Source of the DNA: Palsa-504 sp963819785
Lineage (GTDB): Bacteria > Actinomycetota > Actinomycetes > Streptosporangiales > Streptosporangiaceae
Assembly (NCBI GenBank): GCA_963819785.1
Contig: CAWFXW010000020.1
Location: forward strand, 434,001 to 498,000
Length of the DNA: 64,000 bases
Direction of reading: 5' to 3'
The notes under the pieces are model-generated. The model had not been told where the DNA came from. It saw only the letters and a program-made list of their open reading frames with translations, and searched no databases. The position numbers were made by a program, and so were the translations under genes. Shown here piece after piece: positions 1 through 7,716 of this stretch. Positions within the stretch are counted from its first letter, which is position 1. Every line of letters starts with the position of its first letter.

Positions 1-1
1 G

Positions 2-484
2 GTCAACTTCCGGGGCGAGGTCCTGATGGCCGGGCACGCGGTGCCGCACATGCCGCGGGGCGGCGCGATCGTTAACGTGGGATCGGTATTCGGGGCCATC
101 GACCCGATCCCGGGCGGGTACGCGATCAGCAAGCGCGGGGTCTCGCTGGTCCTGACGCCGACCCTGGCCGCCCAGTACGCCCCGCAGGGGATCCGGGTGA
201 ACTGCGTCAGCGTCGGCTACGTCTGGAACGCCGTCACCCAGCTGGTGCACGACCGCCAGGCGCCGGGGACGACCATGGAGGAGTACCGCCAGGGCCGGAC
301 CGACGTGCTCACCGCGCTGCGCGTCGAGGGGGACGGGTGGGACGTGGCCGAGGCGGTCGCGTTCCTGGCCAGCGACAAGGCGCGCTGGATCACCGGGCAG
401 GACCTGATGGTCGACGGCGGGTACGGACTGCTGAACGCGTTCGACATGTCGCCCTACGGGCGGAATCTCGCGGTCACCAGATAG
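2..484 (+). CDS. SDR family oxidoreductase, C-terminal part (5' end outside window)
   Basis: This is the last 160 residues of a short-chain dehydrogenase/reductase; the frame is open to the left edge, so the Rossmann glycine motif and start lie outside. Visible are the substrate-site serine region (VNVGSVFG), the catalytic YxxxK (Tyr40 and Lys44 of the fragment, in GGYAISKRG), the IRVNCVSVG segment that follows the active site in classical SDRs, and the usual C-terminal WITGQDLMVDGGYG. The family catalyses NAD(P)-dependent alcohol/ketone interconversion; the substrate cannot be read from this piece. It converges with the membrane-protein gene at 548. No frame break is seen. Confidence 0.88.
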   Translation, partial: VNFRGEVLMAGHAVPHMPRGGAIVNVGSVFGAIDPIPGGYAISKRGVSLVLTPTLAAQYAPQGIRVNCVSVGYVWNAVTQLVHDRQAPGTTMEEYRQGRTDVLTALRVEGDGWDVAEAVAFLASDKARWITGQDLMVDGGYGLLNAFDMSPYGRNLAVTR

Positions 485-547
485 CGTGAATTCCCCTTTC
501 GCATGAGTCAAATTTGAGGTGCGGTAGGCCTCGGGGCGCGTGGTCGG

Positions 548-1666
548 CTAGCCCCTGAGCCCGCTGACAGCGGCTAGGACCACAGTCGCTGCCACCGTGG
601 CACACAGCAGCAGGAGCCACGCGGTCCGGGGCCAGCTTCGTGCCCCGGTCGCTGATCCGGCATGGTGCGGGGCGGTCACCAGATCACGGCTCGGCTGGCC
701 CGCCGGGCCGGCCGCGGCGAACGGCACGGAGACCGCGCTGGCGGCCAGGTCCGGGCGGGAGCGGGCGGCCAGGTCCGGGCGGATGCGGGCGGCCAGGTCC
801 GGGCGGGAGCGGGCGGTGGCCGCGGCGGCGGCCCAGCCGATCGTCGCGGTCAGCAGCGGGATGGCCACCAGGTTCTCCATCATGTTGCTGCCGAGCCGGT
901 CACCGATGATGGCCGGGACGGTCGAGCCCGGGTCCGCGGGCGGCCCGCCAGCACCGAGCACCACGACCGCGATGACCCCGTACAGGTACAAGCCCAGGCC
1001 TGCGCTGAGGGCGGCCAGCCGGGCGATGCCGCGGCCGACCGCGGCGCTGCCGGTCCACAGCGTGCCGGCCACCCCCACCAGCAGCGGCACCGCGACCATC
1101 GGCACCAGCGGCGTGAACGGCGCGGTCAGCGGGGCGATAACCCCGTGGAAGGTGAACCCCTTCATCGCCAGCCAGGCCAGGGCGACGAGCAGGCCGCCCA
1201 GCAGCCCGGGCACGGCGACGGCGCGGCGGCGCAGCAGCAGGCTCGCGCCCAGGGTGAAGCCGGCCAGGAAGGCCAGCGCGACCGCCGCGAACACCCAGCC
1301 ACCGTTGCCCAGCCGGTACCGGAGGACCTCGGAGGCGAACAGGCCGTCGGCGCCGGCCGCGACCACGACCATCGCCCACACCGCCGCGGCGGCCCGTCCC
1401 CAGGGCGGCAGCAGCAGTACGGCGCCGACGCAACCGGCCGCGAAGCGCCACCGCCGGTCCTGGGCCTCGATGTGATCCAGTTCCCCGAGCATGCCGTGGC
1501 CCCACTCCGCCCGCTCGGGTGACAGCAAGCCGACCGCCCACCGCAGCAGCCGCACCGGCATGTCATCGCGCGCTCCCTGGGCGGCCGGGACCGCCCGGGC
1601 GGCGCGCAAGAGCAGGGCTATCGCGATACCCGCCGGGCACATCATCAAGACCAGCATCTTGGCCAT
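548..1666 (-). CDS. Multi-pass membrane protein paired with a PadR regulator
   Basis: A 372-residue protein with an N-terminal membrane segment, a short soluble stretch (SPERAEWGHGMLGELDHIE) and then about six more hydrophobic segments ending in a C-terminal helix. I do not recognise a named family beyond the actinobacterial habit of placing such a protein directly after a PadR gene. Its ATG lies ten bases after the PadR stop, so the two are almost certainly one transcript driven by the PadR promoter. A hydrophilic loop near residues 285-310 is built from three copies of an eight-residue unit (RPDLAARx), encoded by a 24-bp tandem repeat. Function unknown; a sensor or permease-like partner of the regulator is a guess. 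Confidence 0.72.
   Translation of the reverse strand: MAKMLVLMMCPAGIAIALLLRAARAVPAAQGARDDMPVRLLRWAVGLLSPERAEWGHGMLGELDHIEAQDRRWRFAAGCVGAVLLLPPWGRAAAAVWAMVVVAAGADGLFASEVLRYRLGNGGWVFAAVALAFLAGFTLGASLLLRRRAVAVPGLLGGLLVALAWLAMKGFTFHGVIAPLTAPFTPLVPMVAVPLLVGVAGTLWTGSAAVGRGIARLAALSAGLGLYLYGVIAVVVLGAGGPPADPGSTVPAIIGDRLGSNMMENLVAIPLLTATIGWAAAAATARSRPDLAARIRPDLAARSRPDLAASAVSVPFAAAGPAGQPSRDLVTAPHHAGSATGARSWPRTAWLLLLCATVAATVVLAAVSGLRG
741..812. repeat. Three tandem 24-bp units inside the membrane-protein gene
   Basis: Three adjoining 24-bp copies (741-764, 765-788, 789-812). The first and third are identical and the middle differs at two bases. The length is a multiple of three, so copy-number change would keep the frame and simply lengthen a cytosolic or periplasmic loop. 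Confidence 0.9.
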
Positions 1667-1676
1667 TACGCCTCAC

Positions 1677-1979
1677 TCAAGCGGGTGCGCGGGAACGGAA
1701 CGGCCCGGCCGGCGCGGCTGCGGCCAGCGCAGCCACGTACTCCCGGCCGGCCGGGGTCAGCCGGTACAGATGGCGGGGCGGCCGACTGCCCAGGCCCGGC
1801 TCCCAGGACGTCTCCAGCAGGCCCCGGTCGGCGAGCCGGACCAGGATCGGGTACAGCGAGCCGGACTTCAGGTGCACCTCGGTGACCAGGTCGTAGCCGT
1901 AGCGCCAGCACGCCGGATCGGCTGCCAGCGCTCGCAGGACGCTGATCGCCTGGGCGGATGGTGGACGGTTACGCTGCAT
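1677..1979 (-). CDS. PadR family transcriptional regulator
   Basis: A 100-residue, single-domain winged-helix protein. The PadR signature is clear: helix-turn-helix ending in a GYDL motif (WRYGYDLVTE), then SGSLYPILVRLADRGLL, the recognition helix and wing start, and RHLYRLTPAGREYV in the wing. The long C-terminal dimerisation helix of PadR-s1 proteins is short here, as in the PadR-s2 subgroup. PadR proteins usually repress an adjacent transporter or membrane gene until a small ligand binds. The downstream membrane-protein gene starts ten bases after this stop. The inverted repeat that overlaps its own promoter suggests autoregulation, and the ATG lies so near the -10 that the mRNA is probably leaderless. 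Confidence 0.9.
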   Translation of the reverse strand: MQRNRPPSAQAISVLRALAADPACWRYGYDLVTEVHLKSGSLYPILVRLADRGLLETSWEPGLGSRPPRHLYRLTPAGREYVAALAAAAPAGPFRSRAPA

Positions 1980-1980
1980 G

Positions 1981-2019
1981 GGCGTTAACTCTACTCATAT
2001 AGCGATAAGAGTCAACGCC
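1981..2019 (-). promoter_or_regulatory. PadR promoter overlapped by a 12-bp inverted repeat
   Basis: On the minus strand a -35 TTGACT (2010-2015) and a -10 TAGAGT (1988-1993) are 16 bp apart, and the PadR ATG begins eight bases past the -10, so the transcript would be leaderless. Arms GGCGTTAACTCT (1981-1992) and AGAGTCAACGCC (2008-2019) pair at 11 of 12 positions and contain the two promoter boxes, the layout of an autorepressed gene. Confidence 0.7.
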
Positions 2020-2024
2020 CCGGA

Positions 2025-2168
2025 TCAGGAGATCAGCCAGGACTCCGGCGGGCCGGGTAGCTGGTCGGCGTAGCGGAAGTCGAAGCCGGCCAGGCGGGCG
2101 TAGTACTCGTCGAGCGTGCCGTCGATGTCGAAGCTGACCAGGATCAGGGCCGCCGGGGTGTCGGCCAT
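2025..2168 (-). CDS. 47-residue protein with a HAD-like DxDGT motif
   Basis: The ATG at 2168 comes two bases after the stop of the oxidoreductase gene, so it is probably translated by coupling. The 47-residue product opens with a hydrophobic strand followed by FDIDGTL, which is motif I (DxDGT) of HAD-superfamily phosphatases, then an aromatic-rich tail (EYYARLAGFDFRYAD). A working HAD enzyme needs three more motifs and about 200 residues, so this is either the stub of a lost HAD gene or a small protein that only resembles motif I. It ends just before the PadR operator. Real translation is plausible, function unknown. Confidence 0.45.
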   Translation of the reverse strand: MADTPAALILVSFDIDGTLDEYYARLAGFDFRYADQLPGPPESWLIS

Positions 2169-2170
2169 TT

Positions 2171-3139
2171 CTAGGGGACGAAGACGACCTTGCCGAACAG
2201 GTCGCCGGTGATCATGGCGGCGAACCCGTCGCGGGCGTCGCGGAGGGGCAGGACGCGGTCGATGACGGGGCGGACGCCGGCCTGCTCGCAGAACCGGGCC
2301 AGCCGGGCGAGCTGGTCGCGGCTGCCCATGGTGGAGCCGGTGACCGACAGCTGGGTGAAGAAGATCCGGGTCAGCTCGGCTGGCGGGGCATCGCCGCTGG
2401 TCGCCCCGCAGATCACGATCCGCCCGCCCGGCCGCAGCGACCGGACCGAATGCGCCCAGGTCGCCTGGCCCACGGTCTCCATCACCACGTCGACCCGCTC
2501 GGGCAGCCGGGCACCGGGCTCGAACGCCCGGTCCGCGCCGAGCTTGACGGCCCCGTCGCGTTTGGCCTCGGTGCGGCCGGTGGCCCAGACCCGGTACCCG
2601 GCCGCCCGGCCCAGCAGGATCAGCGCGGAGGCCACCCCGCCGGACGCGCCCTGCACCAAGATGGTCGCGCCGGGCTGGGCTCCGGACTTCTCGAACAGCA
2701 TCTTGTACGCGGTCAGGTACGCCGTCGGCAGGCAGGCCGCCTCCTCGAACGACAGCGCGGCCGGCTTGGCGACCAGGTTCCGCCGCGGCACCGTGACCAG
2801 CTGGGCGAACGTCCCGTCGTACCGTTCGGACAGCAGCGACCGGCGCGGGTCCAGCGTCTCGTCCCCGCCGCCGGCGTCCGGGTCGCCGACGACCGAGTGC
2901 ACGATGACCTCGTTGCCGTCCGGGTCCAGGCCCGCCGCGTCGCAGCCGACGACGATGGGCAGCCGGTCCGCGGAGATCCCGACCCCGCGCAGCGTCCACA
3001 CGTCATGGTGGTTCAGCGCGGCCGCCTTGACCGTGACCGTCACCCACCCGTCCGGGGGCACCGGGTCCGGCCGCTCCCCCAGGTCCAGCCCGGCCAGCGG
3101 ATCCTCAGCATCGATACGCGCAGCAGTCACAGCGAACAC
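2171..3139 (-). CDS. MDR-family zinc-independent alcohol dehydrogenase / quinone oxidoreductase
   Basis: A 322-residue medium-chain dehydrogenase/reductase with a GroES-like N-terminal half (VKAAALNHHDVWTLRG, GCDAAG) and a nucleotide-binding half carrying the glycine-rich ILVQGASGGVASALILLGRAAGYRVWATGRTE region near residues 155-185, whose Thr-Gly-Arg after the second strand suggests NADPH. The structural-zinc cysteines of true alcohol dehydrogenases are absent, placing it with quinone-oxidoreductase/enoyl-reductase-like members. The GTG start at 3139 is preceded by GAGGTGG at good spacing. It faces away from the ACAD operon at 3.9 kb; a role in reducing an unsaturated carbonyl intermediate is only an inference. 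Confidence 0.87.
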   Translation of the reverse strand: MFAVTAARIDAEDPLAGLDLGERPDPVPPDGWVTVTVKAAALNHHDVWTLRGVGISADRLPIVVGCDAAGLDPDGNEVIVHSVVGDPDAGGGDETLDPRRSLLSERYDGTFAQLVTVPRRNLVAKPAALSFEEAACLPTAYLTAYKMLFEKSGAQPGATILVQGASGGVASALILLGRAAGYRVWATGRTEAKRDGAVKLGADRAFEPGARLPERVDVVMETVGQATWAHSVRSLRPGGRIVICGATSGDAPPAELTRIFFTQLSVTGSTMGSRDQLARLARFCEQAGVRPVIDRVLPLRDARDGFAAMITGDLFGKVVFVP

Positions 3140-3154
3140 GGGGCCACCTCTCAG

Positions 3155-3886
3155 TTATGTGGGCTGCTCGGCGGCGACGAGCTTAGCGCCGCGCGACCAG
3201 GACGCCGCCGCCGCGATCAGGCAGCACGCGACGGAAAAGCCGAACGCGATGTGCAGGCCGTCCCGGAACGGGCCGGTGAGCAGGCCGGGCAGGAAGCTGC
3301 GGCCGGTCAGTTCGGCCGCCTTGGCCGCGGGCAGGTGCACCAGGGCGCTGGGGCCGAGCAGGTGGCCGATCGGGTTGTACCCGAGGAACGAGGCGAACAG
3401 GATGGAGATCGGCGGCAGATGGCTGATCTGCTGGGCGGTGCCGGCCGGAACGCCCTGGGCGATCAGGCCCGAGTTCAGCGTGCGGGGCAGGGTGGCGGCC
3501 AGGCCCGCGATCATCAGGCTGAAGAAGATGCCGAGCGAGAACACCTGCGCGGAGTTCATGAAGGTCGAGTTCATCCCGCCGCCGGCGCCGCGGTCGCGGG
3601 CGGGGAGGCTGTTCATCACCCCGGCCCGGTTGGGCGCCGCGAACGCGCCCATGGCGAGCCCGTTGAGCAGCAGGATCGCGGCGAAGGCCGGGTAGGAGAA
3701 GTTGACCGGGAGCAGTTCGAGCAGCACGAACGCCACGGCGGCGGCGATCATGCCCCCGGTGGCGAACGGGCGCGACCCGTAGCGATCCGACAGCCGGCCC
3801 GAGATCGGCCCGGCGATGAGGAACCCGGCCGTCATCGGCAGCATGTACACGCCGGCCGCCTCGGCGGAACGCCTGTCGACGGTCAA
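3155..3886 (-). pseudogene. MFS transporter (DHA2-like), C-terminal half only
   Basis: The product (243 residues from a TTG with GGGAGG upstream) aligns by pattern with the second half of 14-TM drug:H+ antiporters: YMLPMTAGFLIAGPISGRLSDRYG is the conserved loop and motif that normally lies around residue 270 of a 500-residue protein, followed by about six membrane segments. An in-frame TAG lies 24 bases before the TTG and the neighbouring ACAD promoter occupies the space where the first half should be, so the N-terminal half is gone rather than frameshifted. A truncated half-transporter is unlikely to work alone; I call it a remnant, although the intact RBS leaves expression possible. Confidence 0.7.
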
Positions 3887-3927
3887 TGCAGCGCCCTCCC
3901 GAGACTACTGTTCTAAAGTTACCAATC

Positions 3928-3978
3928 TATAATACTATGAGACCGCTGGCTACGGACGGGCAGGAGGCAGACAGCGTG
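3928..3978 (+). promoter_or_regulatory. Promoter and start region of the first ACAD operon
   Basis: A consensus -10 TATAAT at 3928-3933 lies in an AT-rich stretch. An ATG at 3937 is too close to be the start. AGGAGG at 3962-3967 is eight bases before a GTG at 3976, which I take as the start codon. No convincing -35 is seen. Confidence 0.6.
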
Positions 3979-5037
3979 CTCGCGCTACTGACAGACGAAC
4001 AGGTCATGCTGGCGGATATGGCCAGGGACCTGGGCCGCAAGCTGGGACTGGCCAATCCCGCGGATCTCGAGGGCGCCGACCCGGGCGCCTGCTGGCAGGA
4101 GCTGGCCCGGGCCGGCCTGCTCGGCTTCCGGGTCAGGGACGAGTCCGGCAGGCCGGCGGCCAGCGGGGTCGAGGTCGCCGTGGTGAGCGAGGCGATGGGC
4201 GCGGCACTGGTGCCGGTCGCCTACGTGATCTCCGGAGTCCTGGTCCCCGAACTGCTGGCCATAGCGGATGCCGCGGACGCGCTCCAGGCGGACGTGGCCG
4301 AGGGCCGCACGATCATCGGCCTGGCCATGCGCGCCGACCTGACCGAGGTGGCCACCACCGAGGAGCTTTCCGCGGCCGTCCTGGCCGGCACGCCCGGGTA
4401 CCGGACCGTCCTGGCCCGAGCCGCCGGGACGGGCGAGATTGTCAGCGTCGCGGCCGCCCCCGGCGATCTCGAGCGGCTGGATGGCGCCGAGCTTTCCCTG
4501 CCGTTGCACCGCTGGCGTGACGCCGGCGGGCTGGAGCCGGCCGCCGTGGGCGGTTCGCCGTCGGCCGAGGCCCTGGACCGCTGGCTGGCCCTGGGCCTGA
4601 GCGCGCTGTCGGCGGAGATGACCGGCGCGGCCGAGGCCGGCCTGCGCGGGGCCATCGAGTACAGCAAGAACCGCGAGGCGTTCGGCGTGCCCATCGGGAT
4701 GTTCCAGGCGCTGCAGCACCTGGCCGCCGACGCGTACGTGGCCTGCGAGGGGCTGCGCAGCACGAACAACTACGCGTCGTGGGCGATCGACGAGGAACCG
4801 GTACCGGACGCGCTGCTGGCCGCCCGGGTGGCCAAGGCCTACGCGGGCCGCCAGATGGTGAGCGTGACCGAGACCGTGATGCAGATGTACGGCGGAATCG
4901 GCAACACGTGGGAACACATCGCGCACTTCTACGCCCGCCGGGTGCTGCTGAACCGGTACCTGCTGGGCGACACCCGGCTCCAGCTCGCGGCCATTGCCGA
5001 CCGGCGGCTGGCACGCCTGTCACCGACCGCGCGGTAA
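3976..5037 (+). CDS. Acyl-CoA dehydrogenase, subunit of a heteromeric pair
   Basis: A 353-residue ACAD-fold flavoprotein. Near the middle it shows the helical C-terminal domain sequence RGAIEYSKNREAFGVPIGMFQALQHLAAD and near the end MQMYGGIGNTWEHIAHFYARR, the flavin-contact motif of ACADs. The family oxidises acyl-CoA to trans-2-enoyl-CoA with electrons passed to ETF. Two consecutive ACAD genes of unlike sequence, as here with the gene at 5070, are typical of actinobacterial alpha2-beta2 heterotetramers (steroid side-chain FadE pairs); the second subunit carries the likely base. The start is set at GTG 3976 by the RBS, not at earlier in-frame codons inside the promoter. It opens an operon that runs to the Mo-hydroxylase genes. 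Confidence 0.9.
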   Translation: MLALLTDEQVMLADMARDLGRKLGLANPADLEGADPGACWQELARAGLLGFRVRDESGRPAASGVEVAVVSEAMGAALVPVAYVISGVLVPELLAIADAADALQADVAEGRTIIGLAMRADLTEVATTEELSAAVLAGTPGYRTVLARAAGTGEIVSVAAAPGDLERLDGAELSLPLHRWRDAGGLEPAAVGGSPSAEALDRWLALGLSALSAEMTGAAEAGLRGAIEYSKNREAFGVPIGMFQALQHLAADAYVACEGLRSTNNYASWAIDEEPVPDALLAARVAKAYAGRQMVSVTETVMQMYGGIGNTWEHIAHFYARRVLLNRYLLGDTRLQLAAIADRRLARLSPTAR

Positions 5038-5069
5038 CCGCCAGCCAGGCCCCGAACCAAGGAGAGACG

Positions 5070-6260
5070 ATGGATTTCCGCGACACCCCGGAAGAGGCCG
5101 AATACCGGGCCAAGACGCGGGCGTGGCTGCAGGAGCACTGCCCGGTGCCGTTCCCGCGCACCGGCCTGCTGACCGGCGGGCCGCTGGAGGAGATCGACGA
5201 GTCCCCGCAGACCCGGCAGCGGCAGCGGGACTGGCGCCGGCTGCTGTTCGACGCGGGGTACACCCTGCAGTCCTGGCCGAAGGACTGGGGCGGCCGCGGC
5301 ATGCCTCCCATCTACGACGCGATCTTCAACACCGAAGCCGCGGAGGTCGGCGCTCCGGGCCTCGGCGTGGCGCACCTTGAGCGGGTCGTGATGATGGCCG
5401 GCACTCCCGAGCAGCGGGAGAAGTTCGTCATGCCCACCATGCGCGGGGATCTGCAGTGGTGCCAGGGCTTCAGCGAGCCCAGCGGCGGCTCTGACCTGGC
5501 CGCGCTCAAGACCCGGGCCGTGCTAGTGAAGGGGGATGGGGAGGTGGGTGGGGATCACTACGTCGTCAACGGGGCCAAGCTATGGACCAGCGGGGCGACC
5601 CACGCCGACTGGTGCTTCCTGCTCGCCCGCACCGAACCCGACGCGCCCAAGCACCGCGGCATCACCATCTTGCTGGTCGACATGAAGACCCCCGGAGTCC
5701 GGCCCGGCGGGGTCAAGACCACCGACGCCGGGACGCACACCGCCGAGGTTGCCTTCAACGACGTCATCGTCCCGGTCGGAAACCGGATTGGCGAGCCGGG
5801 GGCCGGCTGGCAGCTGGCCATGGGAGCGCTGGCCTACGAACGCGGACCCGGCGACGTCGGGGTCCTGCCCGGCTACCGTTCCGAGCTGCTCATGCTGGAG
5901 GACGTCGCCGCCGAGCGCGGCCTGGTCGGCGACCCGATCATCCGCGAGCGGCTGGCCTGGGCCTACGTCGTCGGCGAGGTGCTGGAGAAGGACACGATCA
6001 AGCAGCTGTCGCTACGCGTGGCCGACCGCCCGCCGGGCCAGGAGGGCTCGGTCACCAAACTGCTGTGGTCCTCCACCGTCCAGGAGATCGAGCACGTCGT
6101 CCTGGACGTGGTCGGGCCGGACGCCGTGACCGGGCTGCGCCCGGGCTGGTGGTCCAGCTACTTCCGGTCCCGCCCGGCCAGCGTGTACGGCGGCACCGAG
6201 CAGATCCAGCGCAACATCGTGTCCCAGCGGATCCTCGGCATGCCTCGCGCCCCCAGATGA
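5070..6260 (+). CDS. Acyl-CoA dehydrogenase, partner subunit
   Basis: A full-length 396-residue ACAD. Visible landmarks: WPKDWGGRGMPP in the N-terminal helical domain, WCQGFSEPSGGSDLAALKTRA (flavin-site strand), KLWTSGATHADWCFLLART and PKHRGITILLVDM in the beta domain, and SVYGGTEQIQRNIVSQRILGMPR at the end. The glycine where MCAD has its catalytic Glu (YEGT) and the Glu in LAYERG suggest the base is in the helix-G position used by isovaleryl- and long-chain enzymes. GGAGAG precedes the ATG at 5070. It follows the first ACAD by 32 bases and overlaps the coxM-like gene by ATGA, so the ACAD pair and Mo hydroxylase are co-translated. Confidence 0.93.
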   Translation: MDFRDTPEEAEYRAKTRAWLQEHCPVPFPRTGLLTGGPLEEIDESPQTRQRQRDWRRLLFDAGYTLQSWPKDWGGRGMPPIYDAIFNTEAAEVGAPGLGVAHLERVVMMAGTPEQREKFVMPTMRGDLQWCQGFSEPSGGSDLAALKTRAVLVKGDGEVGGDHYVVNGAKLWTSGATHADWCFLLARTEPDAPKHRGITILLVDMKTPGVRPGGVKTTDAGTHTAEVAFNDVIVPVGNRIGEPGAGWQLAMGALAYERGPGDVGVLPGYRSELLMLEDVAAERGLVGDPIIRERLAWAYVVGEVLEKDTIKQLSLRVADRPPGQEGSVTKLLWSSTVQEIEHVVLDVVGPDAVTGLRPGWWSSYFRSRPASVYGGTEQIQRNIVSQRILGMPRAPR

Positions 6261-7231
6261 AGCCCGCCCCCTTCGAGTACCACGCGCCGCAGACGCTGGA
6301 GGAGGCGCTGGCCCTGCTCGCGGAGTTCGGCGACGAGGCCAAGGTACTCGCGGGCGGGCAGAGCCTGGTGCCCGTCCTGGCGCTACGGCTGTCCAGGTTC
6401 GAGCATCTGGTCGACCTGAACCGGATAGCTGCGCTCCGTTATGTGGGCGCCGCGAACAGCGTCACCCGGGTGGGGGCGATGACCACCCAGGCCGCGATCG
6501 AGGGTAGCCCGGAAGTGCGGGCCCGGGTCCGGCTGCTCGCGGACGCGACGGCGCGGATCGGCCACTTCCAGATCCGCAACCGGGGCACGATCGGCGGCTC
6601 GGTATGCCACGCCGACCCGGCCGCGGAATACCCGGCCGTGGCGGTGACCCTCGACGCCGAGCTCGACCTGGCCAGCGTGCGCGGCACGCGGACGGTCGGC
6701 GCGACGGAGTTCTTCACCGGCCCGCTGATGACGGTCACGGAGCCGGACGAGGTCGTGACCGAGATCAGATTCGGCCCTGTTGTCTCCGGCTGGCATACAA
6801 ATGGCAGCGCGATCGTGGAAATGGCGCGGCGGCACGGGGACTTCGCGCTGGCCGGCGCGGCCTGCGCCGTCGAGGTCGACCCCGGCGGCCGGGTGCGGAG
6901 CCTGCGGCTCGGGCTGTTCGGCGTGGCGTCCGTGCCGGTCCGGGCCCGGGCCGCCGAACAGGCGGCGCACGGCACGGCCGCGGCCGACCTCGACCCGGTG
7001 GCGGTCGGCCGGGCCGCGGTGGCGGACATCTCCTTCGCCTCCGACGTGCACGCCGACGCCGGCTACCGGGAGCGGGTCGCGGCTCACCTGGCCGGCCAGG
7101 CGGTGCGGCAGGCGCTCGCCGAGGCGCGGTCAGCAGCCGCGGCGGCCGGCTCGGGAGGCCCGGCGATCGGCTCGGGAGGCCCGGCGGTCGGCGCGGGAGG
7201 CCCGGCGGTTCGCTCGGGAGGCGCGGCATGA
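6257..7231 (+). CDS. Xanthine dehydrogenase family, FAD-binding subunit (CoxM type)
   Basis: A 324-residue flavoprotein subunit of a molybdenum hydroxylase. The N-terminal FAD domain shows KVLAGGQSLVPVLALRLSR near residue 32 and RNRGTIGGSVCHADPAAEYPA near 110-128, the two FAD pyrophosphate contacts of the CoxM/XdhB family; the CO-dehydrogenase-flavin C-terminal domain follows. It takes electrons from the 2Fe-2S subunit. The ATG overlaps the ACAD stop and the TGA overlaps the next ATG. Oddity: the last 27 residues are copies of a seven-residue G/S/P/A unit encoded by a 21-bp repeat that reaches the stop codon, an extension the family does not need. Confidence 0.92.
   Translation: MKPAPFEYHAPQTLEEALALLAEFGDEAKVLAGGQSLVPVLALRLSRFEHLVDLNRIAALRYVGAANSVTRVGAMTTQAAIEGSPEVRARVRLLADATARIGHFQIRNRGTIGGSVCHADPAAEYPAVAVTLDAELDLASVRGTRTVGATEFFTGPLMTVTEPDEVVTEIRFGPVVSGWHTNGSAIVEMARRHGDFALAGAACAVEVDPGGRVRSLRLGLFGVASVPVRARAAEQAAHGTAAADLDPVAVGRAAVADISFASDVHADAGYRERVAAHLAGQAVRQALAEARSAAAAAGSGGPAIGSGGPAVGAGGPAVRSGGAA
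7148..7231. repeat. Four 21-bp tandem units spanning the coxM stop and coxS start
   Basis: Units begin at 7148, 7169, 7190 and 7211. They encode repeats of GSGGPAV at the C-terminus of the FAD subunit; the last unit is the most diverged and holds the overlapping ATGA of the next gene, so repeat growth here would alter the coupling junction. Confidence 0.85.
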
Positions 7232-7716
7232 CGGAGCATCAGCTCGACGTCACCGTCAACGGCCGGGCGGTGACGGCCACGGTCGAACCGCGCCTGACGC
7301 TGGCCGACTTCCTGCGCGACCGGCTGCGGCTGACCGGAACCCACCTGGGCTGCGAGCACGGCGTCTGCGGTGCCTGCACGGTCCTCGCCGACGGCGCGGC
7401 CATCCGGTCGTGCCTGGTCTTCGCGATCCAGATGCAGGGCGCGGCGGTCACCACGGTCGAGGGCCTGACCCCGGGCGGCGGCGGGCTGAGCGACGTGCAG
7501 GAGGCCTTCCGCGCGGAGCACGGGCTGCAGTGCGGCTTCTGCACGCCGGGGTTCGTGGTGTCGGTGACGGCGTTCCTGGACGCGAACCCCGATCCGAGCG
7601 CGGAGCAGATCCGGGACGGGCTGTCGGGGAACCTGTGCCGGTGCACCGGCTACCAGGGGATCGTGCGCGCGGTCCAGGCCGCAGTCCACGCGCGCCGGGA
7701 GGCCCGCGATGCCTGA
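7228..7716 (+). CDS. Xanthine dehydrogenase family, 2Fe-2S subunit (CoxS type)
   Basis: A 162-residue iron-sulfur subunit. The plant-ferredoxin-like cluster is held by Cys42, Cys47, Cys50 and Cys62 (GCEHGVCGACTV, SCLVF) and the second cluster, proximal to molybdopterin, by Cys102, Cys105, Cys137 and Cys139 (QCGFCTPG, CRCTGY). All eight ligands are present. It relays electrons from the Mo site to the FAD subunit. It overlaps its neighbours on both sides (ATGA with coxM-like, eight bases with coxL-like), so the three subunits are made together. Length and order (M-S-L) match CoxMSL-type operons. Confidence 0.95.
   Translation: MTEHQLDVTVNGRAVTATVEPRLTLADFLRDRLRLTGTHLGCEHGVCGACTVLADGAAIRSCLVFAIQMQGAAVTTVEGLTPGGGGLSDVQEAFRAEHGLQCGFCTPGFVVSVTAFLDANPDPSAEQIRDGLSGNLCRCTGYQGIVRAVQAAVHARREARDA

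Noticed and set aside
597..1522. Long plus-strand open frames opposite the PadR-linked membrane gene
   Set aside because: Their products are Arg/Gly/Pro-rich without any domain; they are the antisense of a GC-rich coding gene.
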